A DNA stretch of 64,000 bases from Chryseobacterium potabilaquae (GTDB lineage: Bacteria; Bacteroidota; Bacteroidia; Flavobacteriales; Weeksellaceae): the NCBI RefSeq assembly GCF_902728265.1, contig NZ_CACVBR010000002.1, forward strand, positions 1 through 64,000, read 5' to 3'. Positions 17,114 to 25,374 of the stretch are shown here, piece after piece. A model generated the notes under the pieces. That model saw only the letters and a program-made list of their open reading frames with translations. It made no database searches and had not been told where the DNA came from. A program made the translations under genes and the position numbers. Each line of letters begins with the position of its first letter. The first letter of the stretch is position 1.

Positions 17114-17692
17114 TTATTTCATTCTAAAAATTGAAAAAACCTTCAGTAATATAGATAGGTCTTTTCTAATAGAAAGATTATAATAATATTCTAAATTCAT
17201 TTTAACCTTATCCGGAAAAAGTACATTATCATTATAATTCACAGGATTTTCCTGCTGATTCAATAATTCTTCCTCATTGCTATATTTAATTCCGGCCTCA
17301 CTGATAAGTCCTGGCTTTAGTTGAAGTATAAGGCGATCATTTCCTTTTAACTTGTCATAATACCCAGGAATATCTGGCCTAGGTCCAATGAGGGACATAT
17401 CACCTTTTAAAATATTAAATAACTGGGGAAGTTCATCCAATTTACTTTTTCTTATCCAACTCCCTATTTTTGATTTTCGAAAAGTTTTAGGATGTATTGT
17501 TCGAAATTTATAAATATTGAACAGGTAGGCGTTTCTTCCAATTCTCTGTTGAACAAAAATCCCAGGGAATCCTGTATCATAAGAAGTTATTACGACTAAT
17601 AAAATCAGTATAGGAATCAGAACAATAACAGCACTAATTGTTATGCTGTAATCCATAAGCATTTTCCAGAAGGGATATTTTCTCACAAACAT
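17114..17692 (-). CDS. Initiating sugar-phosphate transferase, PglC-sized, copy 2
   Basis: 192 residues, the minimal monotopic phosphoglycosyl transferase: a re-entrant membrane helix at about 15-38, FVQQRIGRNAYLFNIYKFRTI, SKLDELPQLFNILKGDMSLIGPRPD and a C-terminal lobe (NLEYYYNLSIRKDLSILLKV). It transfers a sugar-1-phosphate to undecaprenyl phosphate. The substrate-lobe segment GLISEAGIKYSNEEELL differs from the GITGWAQ of the other two copies, so it probably accepts another sugar. It heads what looks like a new transcription unit, with a TATCTTTG box 11 bases before the ATG and a 162-bp gap upstream. Confidence 0.88.
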   Translation of the reverse strand: MFVRKYPFWKMLMDYSITISAVIVLIPILILLVVITSYDTGFPGIFVQQRIGRNAYLFNIYKFRTIHPKTFRKSKIGSWIRKSKLDELPQLFNILKGDMSLIGPRPDIPGYYDKLKGNDRLILQLKPGLISEAGIKYSNEEELLNQQENPVNYNDNVLFPDKVKMNLEYYYNLSIRKDLSILLKVFSIFRMK

Positions 17693-17702
17693 TGAATTAC
17701 AA

Positions 17703-17710
17703 CAAAGATA
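17703..17710 (-). promoter_or_regulatory. Internal promoter -7 box before the second module
   Basis: TATCTTTG on the minus strand, 11 bases upstream of the ATG at 17692. Upstream of it a weak hairpin (AGTAG / CTACT, about 17785-17801) could end the transcript of the aminotransferase gene. Confidence 0.5.
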
Positions 17711-17854
17711 TGAAATCTGTCAGAATTTGTGTTTTTTTGTAGGTCAATATTTCAAGATAAAATCATCATAAAAAACTAAACCAAAGTAGCCGTAAAACTA
17801 CTCTGATCTAGCCTATTTATATTTATTTTATGAATATTATTAAAATAAATAATA

Positions 17855-18991
17855 CTATTTAGAAAAAAACTTTTTTATTGATTGGGCAATTCTTTCTTTT
17901 TCGGGATCTGTAAGATTTGATCCAGAAGGTAAACACAATCCTTTTTCAAAAAGCTTTTCAGCAACTGTTCCTCCATAATAAGGGGCGTCTGCAAAAACCG
18001 GTTGCATATGCATAGGTTTCCATAAAGGTCTTGATTCTATATTTTCTTCTAAAAATTTTAATCGAAGATCTTCACGGGTTTTACCTGTTTTAGCATCATC
18101 AATAGTTATTGCAGTGAGCCAATGGTTAGAATAAAAATCTGTACTAGGTTCAGAAAGAATATTGACACCATCTACATCTTTAAATAGTTCCACATAAAAA
18201 TTATTCATTGCTCTACGAGCATTTACCCTATCATTCAAAACCTCCATTTGCCCACGACCGATACCTGCCGTTATATTACTCATTCTATAGTTATATCCTA
18301 TATGCGAGTGTTGATAATGAGGTGCATTATCCCGAGCTTGAGTAGAAAGAAAAACGGCTTTATCTTTATCTTCTTGAGTATGGCAAACCAAAGCTCCTCC
18401 TCCTGAAGTCGTAATAATTTTATTTCCGTTAAAAGATAAAATCCCAAAACGTCCTAAAGTGCCACAAGCTTTACTCTTGTATTTTGATCCTAAAGCTTCA
18501 GCTGCATCTTCAATAATAGGAATTTCATACTTCATGGCAATCGATATAATTTCATCCATTTTAGCAGGCATTCCATACAGGTGCACAATTATAATTGCTT
18601 TAGGCTTTTTACCTTTAGATATTCTATCTTCTATTGCCTGTTGTAAAGCTATTGGACACATGTTCCAAGTATCTTCTTCTGAGTCTATAAACACCGGAAC
18701 TGCTCCCTGATACGCAATAGGGTTAGCAGATGCCGAAAAAGTAATAGACTGACAGATCACTTCATCACCGTGTATAACACCACATTCAATAAGTGCAAGG
18801 TGCAATGCAGCAGTGCCTGCTGAAAGAGCCGCCACTTTTACATCAGCATTTAAAAAATGTTCCAAATCTTTCTCAAATCCGTCTACATTCGGACCTAAAG
18901 GAGCAACCCAATTGGCATCAAATGCTTCATGGATATACTTTAATTCATTTCCTCCCATGTGGGGAGAGGAAAGCCAGATTTTTGAATTCAT
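17855..18991 (-). CDS. PLP-dependent UDP-4-keto-sugar aminotransferase (PglE-like, DegT/DnrJ/EryC1 family)
   Basis: 378 residues, full length for the DegT/DnrJ/EryC1 family. It starts WLSSPHMGGNELKYI and ANWVAPLGPNVDGFE as in PglE-type enzymes. LSAGTAALHLAL binds the PLP phosphate, VHLYGMPAKMDEI and IIEDAAEALGS follow, and the PLP-binding Lys lies in SFNGNKIITTSGGGA. PglE aminates UDP-4-keto-6-deoxy-GlcNAc at C4 to give a UDP-4-amino sugar. The matching 4,6-dehydratase is at 38194-40167, and the acyltransferases and PglC-like transferase are just upstream. It closes the first module. Confidence 0.9.
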   Translation of the reverse strand: MNSKIWLSSPHMGGNELKYIHEAFDANWVAPLGPNVDGFEKDLEHFLNADVKVAALSAGTAALHLALIECGVIHGDEVICQSITFSASANPIAYQGAVPVFIDSEEDTWNMCPIALQQAIEDRISKGKKPKAIIIVHLYGMPAKMDEIISIAMKYEIPIIEDAAEALGSKYKSKACGTLGRFGILSFNGNKIITTSGGGALVCHTQEDKDKAVFLSTQARDNAPHYQHSHIGYNYRMSNITAGIGRGQMEVLNDRVNARRAMNNFYVELFKDVDGVNILSEPSTDFYSNHWLTAITIDDAKTGKTREDLRLKFLEENIESRPLWKPMHMQPVFADAPYYGGTVAEKLFEKGLCLPSGSNLTDPEKERIAQSIKKFFSK

Positions 18992-19056
18992 ATTATTTTA
19001 TAAAATTAATAATCATAATTAACTCATTGTACAAAGATTAGATAAGATTGCTCTGT

Positions 19057-20073
19057 CTAACTTCTATATAATGGAAAGAAATTTGAGTGTTCTTTATCCT
19101 TTGATAATTGATCATATACTTCAGTATTTACGATATATTTCCATACCGAAAACTGTTTGAAGTTTTTTGAAAAGGCAGATTTAAATTTAAATAAAGAATC
19201 ATCATCACTTCCTCCTACTCCGCCTCCTAAATGTAAGCTTTCCGCAGAGCTTTCATTTCCTACTAAGCGGGCTTCATCCAAAATCAACTTCATGGGAGTA
19301 TCCTTAATATACTCTTCTGTTGTCCCTGCTAAATGGTATTGCATTATTTTATCTGTATGGGTAAAAATAGCTCCTGCTATTACCTTATCATTATTTTTTG
19401 CTACTAATAATCTTGCCTGAAAATCATCATTATTCAAAAAATCATAAAAATATTTTTTAGAAAAATAATAATTAGGACTCGCACTTACACGATCCATCGT
19501 TTCATAATAAATCGCTATAAAAGCATCAATATCATGAGAAGTACTCACAGATTCAACAATAATTTCTTTTCGTCTCAACTGATTGAGCTCAGATTTGAGT
19601 GACTTTCTGTATGCTTGACGTTGTTCTACCTGATCAATTGTCAAATCTATAGAAACTGTTTTATTTAAATCCAATATCTCTCCCAAGCCACCCAAAATAT
19701 CTTTTTGTTCTGATATCAGAGGATGAAGGCGAGAAAAAACAGAAATAATATTATTCTGTGTACAATAATCAATAAATGATGTTTTAAAGAAATGAATAAG
19801 TTCATTTTTTGAAACGTCATTGTTAAAATAAGATAAGGGTCCCGAATATCCATATACTGAAGTCAAATCAACATATTTTGTACCTTCAATTGGCCGGATC
19901 ACTACTGGTAACGCAATAAATTCATTATCACTATAAAAATATAGCAATTGGGTATCAAAATCAGTATCTATCTGATGAAAGTATGAGGTGTGATGAAAAT
20001 CAAAAACCTTAGCTTGCTTAACTATCTCATTCCACCTCGGGGAATTATTTTGGATTACTTCGAAATTAAACAT
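19057..20073 (-). CDS. FemAB/GNAT-like acyltransferase (BioF2 domain type)
   Basis: 338 residues. It looks like a member of the FemAB/FemX superfamily with tandem GNAT-like folds: SVYGYSGPLSYF, FSRLHPLISEQ, a helical RKSLKSELNQLRRK stretch and, in the second half, ARLLVAKNNDKVIAGAIF ... IMQYHLAGTTEE ... LHLGGGVGGSDDDSLFKFKSAFSK, the late Gly-rich motif usual in the acetyltransferase_6 (BioF2) family. Members transfer acyl or aminoacyl groups to amino sugars or peptides. It overlaps the GNAT gene by 19 bp and precedes the PglE-like aminotransferase, so acylation of the 4-amino group is the inferred role. The acyl donor is unknown. Confidence 0.75.
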   Translation of the reverse strand: MFNFEVIQNNSPRWNEIVKQAKVFDFHHTSYFHQIDTDFDTQLLYFYSDNEFIALPVVIRPIEGTKYVDLTSVYGYSGPLSYFNNDVSKNELIHFFKTSFIDYCTQNNIISVFSRLHPLISEQKDILGGLGEILDLNKTVSIDLTIDQVEQRQAYRKSLKSELNQLRRKEIIVESVSTSHDIDAFIAIYYETMDRVSASPNYYFSKKYFYDFLNNDDFQARLLVAKNNDKVIAGAIFTHTDKIMQYHLAGTTEEYIKDTPMKLILDEARLVGNESSAESLHLGGGVGGSDDDSLFKFKSAFSKNFKQFSVWKYIVNTEVYDQLSKDKEHSNFFPLYRS

Positions 20074-20792
20074 TGTATTTTATCAATTATACTTGAAATA
20101 TTTCCACGCATTCTTGTTGAAGAATCAAATTTCATATTATTAACTATAGCATTCTCATTTTTGACTGTTCTATAAATAAATTGAGCAGAAGACTTATATT
20201 GTAATGCAATAGTATCGTGAGCAATTATATAGGAGTCATTGACAAATGTTGCCACTTTATGATCATTATAATATAAACTTTTAAAATTATTTATATCCTC
20301 ATTTATTTTAAAATCTCCATTACAATCCTCCTTCTTTTTACTTTGAAGAAAATACCAATCACTAGTACTTACGTCTAATAGTCCCAGCTTATTATACCAT
20401 TTTTTAGCAAGTACATTTGATTCGAAAACATCTAATTCTAGATATTCAAAACCTTCTAATGTAACAAATGGCTTTGTAAGTACTTCTCTTAAAGTATCTG
20501 TTCCTATTCCGCCTCCTCTAATTTCTTCTTTAAAAAAAATATTATTCAGAAACAACGTCTTTTCTATTTTTTTTAAATGTAGAAATCCCATAATACTTTC
20601 ATCTTTGAAGACTCCAACAATATAGTCATTTTTACTTTCTAAGACTTTTTTAAAATAATCCGGAAAATTTTCATCAAAATACATCAACTTTCCGTACAAC
20701 TCTGTTCCTAGAAATATATCTCGATGCATTGTTACTATTTCTTCTAGATAACGAGCATCTTTTAGTTCACTAACAATCAGATCTTTCTTCAT
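20055..20792 (-). CDS. GNAT family N-acetyltransferase with C-terminal extension
   Basis: 245 residues. The N-terminal ~155 residues are a GNAT domain with the acetyl-CoA-binding motif EIRGGGIGTDTL (about 91-102), preceded by GFLHLKKIEKTLFLNNIFF and followed by LDVFESNVLAKKWYNKLG. The last ~85 residues (NNFKSLYYNDHKVATFVNDSY onward) form an extra domain not recognised. It overlaps the sugar transferase gene by 23 bp and the FemAB-like gene by 19 bp, indicating translational coupling. Inferred role: acetylation of the amino sugar before transfer to lipid, in place of a PglD-type left-handed beta-helix enzyme, which is absent here. Confidence 0.82.
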   Translation of the reverse strand: MKKDLIVSELKDARYLEEIVTMHRDIFLGTELYGKLMYFDENFPDYFKKVLESKNDYIVGVFKDESIMGFLHLKKIEKTLFLNNIFFKEEIRGGGIGTDTLREVLTKPFVTLEGFEYLELDVFESNVLAKKWYNKLGLLDVSTSDWYFLQSKKKEDCNGDFKINEDINNFKSLYYNDHKVATFVNDSYIIAHDTIALQYKSSAQFIYRTVKNENAIVNNMKFDSSTRMRGNISSIIDKIQCLISK

Positions 20793-21384
20793 CTAAATCT
20801 TTCATTATGGATCTTGGATCCATTATTACACCTTCTGATTTAAATACTTTTTTTATAGTTAAGAAAAAGATTTTTAAATCAAAAGAAAAAGAAATGTTAT
20901 TTACATATTCTATATCATATGCCAATCGGTCATCCCATTTTAAAGTATTTCTCCCTTGCAGCTGGGCCCAACCCGTAATTCCGGGTCTTACAGTATGTCT
21001 TATTTTTTCTTCTTGAGTATAATAAGGTAAATATTTTTCCAAAAGAGGCCTTGGACCTATCAATGACATATCCCCTTTCAATACATTGATTAATTGTGGG
21101 ATTTCATCCAATGATGTTTTACGTAAGATACTACCAATCGTTGTCAATCTTTCTGAGTCTGGTAACATATTACCCTGGCTATCTTTTTTATCGTTCATTG
21201 TTTTGAACTTGATCACTTTGAATCTCTTTTCATTTCTGCCGGGACGTGTTTGAAAAAAGAAGGGCGTCCCTTGATTAGCAAAATATAGTCCTATTGTTAC
21301 TCCAATAAAGATAGGAGATAAAATCATCAACCCTATGAAAGCTGTTGTAAAATCTACTACCCTTTTGAAAAAGCTTTTATACAT
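20770..21384 (-). CDS. PglC-like initiating sugar-phosphate transferase, copy 1
   Basis: 204 residues, monotopic phosphoglycosyl transferase closely like PglC. Membrane helix at about 13-36, FFFQTRPGRNEKRFKVIKFKTMND, RKTSLDEIPQLINVLKGDMSLIGPRPL, and RPGITGWAQLQGRN. It would move a UDP-diacetylbacillosamine-like sugar phosphate to undecaprenyl phosphate. Its genomic neighbours (PglE-like, GNAT, FemAB-like) support a 4-amino-4,6-dideoxy sugar as substrate. It follows the WbuB-like GT4 gene by 1 bp. The start at 21384 places the membrane helix at the N-terminus as expected. Confidence 0.9.
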   Translation of the reverse strand: MYKSFFKRVVDFTTAFIGLMILSPIFIGVTIGLYFANQGTPFFFQTRPGRNEKRFKVIKFKTMNDKKDSQGNMLPDSERLTTIGSILRKTSLDEIPQLINVLKGDMSLIGPRPLLEKYLPYYTQEEKIRHTVRPGITGWAQLQGRNTLKWDDRLAYDIEYVNNISFSFDLKIFFLTIKKVFKSEGVIMDPRSIMKDLDEERSDC

Positions 21385-21385
21385 T

Positions 21386-22582
21386 TTAAAGTATTCTTTT
21401 TATTATTAACTGATATGATTTATCAACTAAATATTCGTTATGCAATAGTGAAATACAATTTTCTTGAAAAGTTTTCAAATTCTCAGAAACTAATGTATCC
21501 ACCGCCTTATTCATAGCATGAATATCTCCTGCTAACACTTTCAAACCGCAACCATTTTTCTCTACAATATCACCAATATCAGTATTAGGATCTGTAGCCG
21601 TAATTACCGGCTTTTGCATTTCAAGATACGATAATAATCTTGATGGAAAATTAGGTATTAAAAAATTTTCATCTAAGAAAATCAATCCTATATCACTAGA
21701 AGCTAATAGTTTATCATAATCTTCTTTGGGTAAGCTTTGTAATAACTTTGCATTTGGAGGATTATTTGTTTCAAACCATTGTTTAATTTTAGGAAATTCA
21801 GTACCGTTACCTACAATTAAGAAAAAGGCATTTTCATTTTTTGTTCCAGCAATAGTTTCCAATAAAAAATCTACCCCCTGAGGCTTTCCTAAATTTCCAC
21901 CATACACCAACACCCTTTTATCGATTGGGATCTGATATTGTTGACGAATACTCTTTTTTTCTTCATCAGTATAATTAATCTCAATAGGTTCAATCGTATT
22001 TGGATTTACTTCTACTTTTTGAGAATTGATTTCAGGATTATGCCTTAAAATAAACTCAGCATTTGCAGGAGACATACAACCTATAGTATCCGATATTTGA
22101 TATAGTTTTTTTTCTTTATTCAAAAACTGACGGTGTAAAAAACCTTTTTCTTTCAGCATTCCAATATCTACTGCATTTTGAGGAAAAATATCCTTCAAGA
22201 GAAGATAGGAATACGCATGATCTCGTTTTTTGATGTATGAAATTACTTTTGCAAAAGTAATCGGAGGAGTTGAATATAAAACTAAGTCAAATTTTTTATC
22301 TGAAGCATATTTCTTTATAGCAAGAAGATACTGATATTCTATTGCTAATGTCCCAATTCCTTTCTCAATTATATGGGCTTTTTGAATGTTAAGTGTTTTA
22401 ACTTGAAGAATTGATACCCCATCTTTTACTTTATAATTCGTAGATATTCCCTTTCGTCTTTCCACAGGAGTCACAATGGTAACATTATGCCCTTCATTTC
22501 GAAATTTACGAAGTAAATCTTGATAAATTCCTCTATCTTCAACGGAATCAATTTCTACAAGGGTTAAAAAAAGTACATTCAT
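21386..22582 (-). CDS. WbuB-like GT4 glycosyltransferase (probable L-FucNAc transferase)
   Basis: 398 residues, GT-B fold, family GT4. DLVLYSTPPITFAKVI, LLKDIFPQNAVDIGML and the C-terminal VLVYGGNLGKPQGVDFLLE with GLIFLDENFLIPNFPSRLLSYL are typical of the WbuB/FnlA-associated subfamily that transfers L-FucNAc to the lipid-linked first sugar (known for E. coli O26). The three enzymes for UDP-L-FucNAc are encoded immediately upstream (22587-26406), which supports this donor. The start is 5 bp from the fnlC-like stop. It probably adds the second sugar of the first repeat unit. Confidence 0.85.
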   Translation of the reverse strand: MNVLFLTLVEIDSVEDRGIYQDLLRKFRNEGHNVTIVTPVERRKGISTNYKVKDGVSILQVKTLNIQKAHIIEKGIGTLAIEYQYLLAIKKYASDKKFDLVLYSTPPITFAKVISYIKKRDHAYSYLLLKDIFPQNAVDIGMLKEKGFLHRQFLNKEKKLYQISDTIGCMSPANAEFILRHNPEINSQKVEVNPNTIEPIEINYTDEEKKSIRQQYQIPIDKRVLVYGGNLGKPQGVDFLLETIAGTKNENAFFLIVGNGTEFPKIKQWFETNNPPNAKLLQSLPKEDYDKLLASSDIGLIFLDENFLIPNFPSRLLSYLEMQKPVITATDPNTDIGDIVEKNGCGLKVLAGDIHAMNKAVDTLVSENLKTFQENCISLLHNEYLVDKSYQLIIKRIL

Positions 22583-22586
22583 CTGT

Positions 22587-23726
22587 TTAAATTTCTTCTG
22601 ACCAAACGGTTCTCTTAATATAATCAGTATATGAAATAATGATACGAACTACTTTTTCGGAAACATTCGGCATCGAATAATCTGCTACATTACGAAAATT
22701 ACGTTCCTCTCCTACTTTTTGTCTTAGGACTTGTGTCAATCCTTGCATAATACGCTCCGGAGAAAGGCCAACCATCATTACAGAAGCTTCTTCCATTGCT
22801 TCCGGACGTTCATGAGCCTGACGAATATTAAGAGCTCTGAAATTCAATATAGAAGATTCTTCAGAAATCGTCCCAGAATCAGATAACACGGCATATGCAT
22901 ATTTTTGAAGTGCGTTATAATCATGAAAACCTAGAGGTTTCAAGAATTGAATCTCCGGACGCATCTCCATCTTCATTTTTTCAATCATACTTCTTGTTCG
23001 AGGATGTGTTGAAACGATAATTGGATAATTATACTTCTCTGCAATCGCATTTAAAGAAGTCATCAATCCTTTAAAGTTTTTTTCCGAGTTTATATTTTCT
23101 TCACGATGAGATGATACCACAAAAAACTTACCTTTCTCTAAATTTAATTTATCCAAAACATGGGACGCTTCAATTTCAGGTAAATAATGATTAAGTACCT
23201 CATACATGGGAGAACCTGTTTTAATAATTCTGTCCGCAGGCAATCCTTCTCTTAGTAAATATTCACGAGCAATATCCGAATAAGTTAAGTTAACATCTGC
23301 CGTATGATCTACAATTTTACGATTGGTTTCTTCCGGTACTCGCTGATCAAAACATCTGTTACCTGCTTCCATATGGAAAATAGGAATATGACGTTTTTTA
23401 GCTGGTATCGCGCACAAACAAGAGTTTGTATCTCCTAAAACCAAAAATGCATCAGGTTGTAACTCCTCTAAAAGCGGATCAATTTTAATTAAAATATTTC
23501 CAACAGTTTCTGTAGCTGTTTTTCCCGCCGCTTCTAAAAAATAATCTGGTTTACGAAGTCCCAAATCTTCAAAGAAAATTTGATTTAATTCGTAATCATA
23601 ATTTTGTCCGGTATGAACAATGATATGGTCTACAGCTTCAGACGCATCCAATGCTGACAATACTCTTGATAATCTTATAATTTCTGGTCGTGTCCCCACC
23701 ACCGTCATTACTCTTAGCTTTTTCAT
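22587..23726 (-). CDS. fnlC: UDP-N-acetyl-L-fucosamine synthase (FnlC/CapG-type 2-epimerase)
   Basis: 379 residues, non-hydrolysing UDP-sugar 2-epimerase fold: VVGTRPEIIRLSRVL, VLGDTNSCLCAI, HMEAGNRCFDQRVPEETNRKIVDH, SSHREENIN and SDSGTISEESS. NRCFD and PEETNRKIVDH in place of the RTGD/PEEINRR of WecB mark the FnlC/CapG branch, which converts UDP-N-acetyl-L-pneumosamine to UDP-L-FucNAc. It is the last of the capE/capF/capG set, 15 bp after the reductase gene. Compare the true WecB-type enzyme at 31554-32675. Confidence 0.9.
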   Translation of the reverse strand: MKKLRVMTVVGTRPEIIRLSRVLSALDASEAVDHIIVHTGQNYDYELNQIFFEDLGLRKPDYFLEAAGKTATETVGNILIKIDPLLEELQPDAFLVLGDTNSCLCAIPAKKRHIPIFHMEAGNRCFDQRVPEETNRKIVDHTADVNLTYSDIAREYLLREGLPADRIIKTGSPMYEVLNHYLPEIEASHVLDKLNLEKGKFFVVSSHREENINSEKNFKGLMTSLNAIAEKYNYPIIVSTHPRTRSMIEKMKMEMRPEIQFLKPLGFHDYNALQKYAYAVLSDSGTISEESSILNFRALNIRQAHERPEAMEEASVMMVGLSPERIMQGLTQVLRQKVGEERNFRNVADYSMPNVSEKVVRIIISYTDYIKRTVWSEEI

Positions 23727-23741
23727 TAATTTGTAATATTT

Positions 23742-24896
23742 TTAAACTTCTAAAAAATAGGTATCTGCATCTTCCGGATTAAAAGGTTCATCAATCCAAA
23801 ATATGGTATACAAATCTTCTTCTCCTATATTTTTAATATTATGAGTATACCAAATAGGCATATCCACATATGCAGGTTCTGTTCCATCCAGATAAAAATC
23901 TAATGTTTCATCTGTATCTATTTTTCTTAATTGTATCAATGCTTTCCCTTTAATAACAGCAAAACGTTCTATTTTACGGGTATGATAATGATTTCCTCTG
24001 GTAATCTCAGGAACAGTTGTAGAGAACGAACATTGTCCACCTATTCCCAAACGAATTACTTCAACAAAAGCTCCCCTAGGATCTGTATGCTGTACAAATT
24101 TTACAGGATAATGAGTTTTGTGATCGATATAGGAACGATAGGTATTGAATAAATTATGTTCAAACTGATTGTTCAAAACCGGAATTTCTCCTCCATCGAA
24201 ATATCTTGTTTTATAATCATTTAGTAAAGCCAAAACCTCCGAGACCTTCTTTGTTGAGGTAGGTTCGATTAATAGCTCAGGATTACTTTTCTCAGAACGG
24301 ATTTCATTAATAATTGTATAGACTAATTCTTGTACATAAATAAGCTTTACCTCTCCATCCGTAGCAATAGTAGGAGTTTCTCCATGTGTTAATTGATAGC
24401 AGAAAGTCGCAATAAACGAGTTATAATAAGGTTTACCAAAAGCCCCAAATACATTCGGAATAATTAGACCTGTTACATTTCCCCCATTTTCTTGTGCCCA
24501 ATTCGCAATGGCCTGACGACCTTCTCTCTTGGATTTTCCATATAAATTATCTCTTTCTTCTTGTGTAGAAGAGGAAATTAATACATGGGCTTTTGAATTT
24601 GTTCTTTTTAATGAATCTACTAATTTTTGAGCTAAACCCACATTCATTTCGTAAATAAATTGTTCTGAATCATGACGATTTAATGCCGCCAAATGAACAA
24701 TTACATCACATTGTGAAACAAATTCATCTAATTTATCAGTTTCTTCAAAATACTCTTTCTGAAATTCTACACGTTCGAATTCCTCAGGAAACAATCCTAA
24801 CGTATTATATAAATGGCTCCCTACGAAACCTTTTTGTCCTGTAATTCCAATCTTTTTTGGCGATTGATTATTCATGATTGGTGATGTGTTACTCAT
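23742..24896 (-). CDS. fnlB: Bifunctional FnlB/CapF (SDR reductase plus cupin)
   Basis: 384 residues. N-terminal SDR domain with the NAD(P) motif GITGQKGFVGSHL (about 17-29), IVHLAALNRHD and LYGKSKREG. C-terminal cupin domain from about residue 280 with the metal site around GNHYHTRKIERF and a final IFWIDEPFNPEDADTYF. This is the architecture of S. aureus CapF, in which the cupin performs a 3-epimerisation and the SDR reduces the 4-keto group on the way to UDP-L-FucNAc. Full length. Its partners capE and capG flank it, with a small cupin gene in between. Confidence 0.92.
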   Translation of the reverse strand: MSNTSPIMNNQSPKKIGITGQKGFVGSHLYNTLGLFPEEFERVEFQKEYFEETDKLDEFVSQCDVIVHLAALNRHDSEQFIYEMNVGLAQKLVDSLKRTNSKAHVLISSSTQEERDNLYGKSKREGRQAIANWAQENGGNVTGLIIPNVFGAFGKPYYNSFIATFCYQLTHGETPTIATDGEVKLIYVQELVYTIINEIRSEKSNPELLIEPTSTKKVSEVLALLNDYKTRYFDGGEIPVLNNQFEHNLFNTYRSYIDHKTHYPVKFVQHTDPRGAFVEVIRLGIGGQCSFSTTVPEITRGNHYHTRKIERFAVIKGKALIQLRKIDTDETLDFYLDGTEPAYVDMPIWYTHNIKNIGEEDLYTIFWIDEPFNPEDADTYFLEV

Positions 24897-24925
24897 TTAT
24901 TATATATAATCTACTATTCTAATCC

Positions 24926-25345
24926 TTACATTTCGAAGTAATCTAACTCAAAACGATACTCATCATGTATTTCTCCGAGCTTATAATCTGCAAGTACTAA
25001 TAACTTACTGTTCTCTTCTTCGGCTTGTATCGCTGTAATACAACCTGCCGGAACATGAAGATAAGTTAAGGATTGATCATCCAGCATAAATTTCTGAATC
25101 GGTAATGTTTTGGATGGTTTATCAAAATCATCTACTTGAATAACAGAAATTTCAAATTTACCTTTCATTGCAGCAAACCAACGTTGCTCAATTTTATGTC
25201 CTTGCCAACCTCGAATAAAACTTGTATTATGATTCTCTATGGTATAAATACGTTTGACATTCTGTGTATCAAATTCATTATTATAAGTAATTATCCCTCG
25301 TTGATCTTCATATTTATCTCCTTGGTGTATCATTTTATCCGTCAT
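24926..25345 (-). CDS. Small cupin protein, WxcM/FdtA-like
   Basis: 139 residues of a single cupin fold: QGDKYEDQRGIITYNNEF, SFIRGWQGHKIEQRWF (with the His that follows the strand), GKFEISVIQVDD and LHVPAGCITAIQA. It resembles WxcM/FdtA-type sugar 3,4-ketoisomerases and small RmlC-like proteins. Its gene lies between fnlA and fnlB, a position often filled by such a cupin in Bacteroidota FucNAc clusters. As CapF already has a cupin, this one may work on an alternative intermediate or help the 3,5-epimerisation. Reaction not established. Confidence 0.75.
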   Translation of the reverse strand: MTDKMIHQGDKYEDQRGIITYNNEFDTQNVKRIYTIENHNTSFIRGWQGHKIEQRWFAAMKGKFEISVIQVDDFDKPSKTLPIQKFMLDDQSLTYLHVPAGCITAIQAEEENSKLLVLADYKLGEIHDEYRFELDYFEM

Positions 25346-25374
25346 TAGTTTTAAGCGTTATAAAAATATGATTA

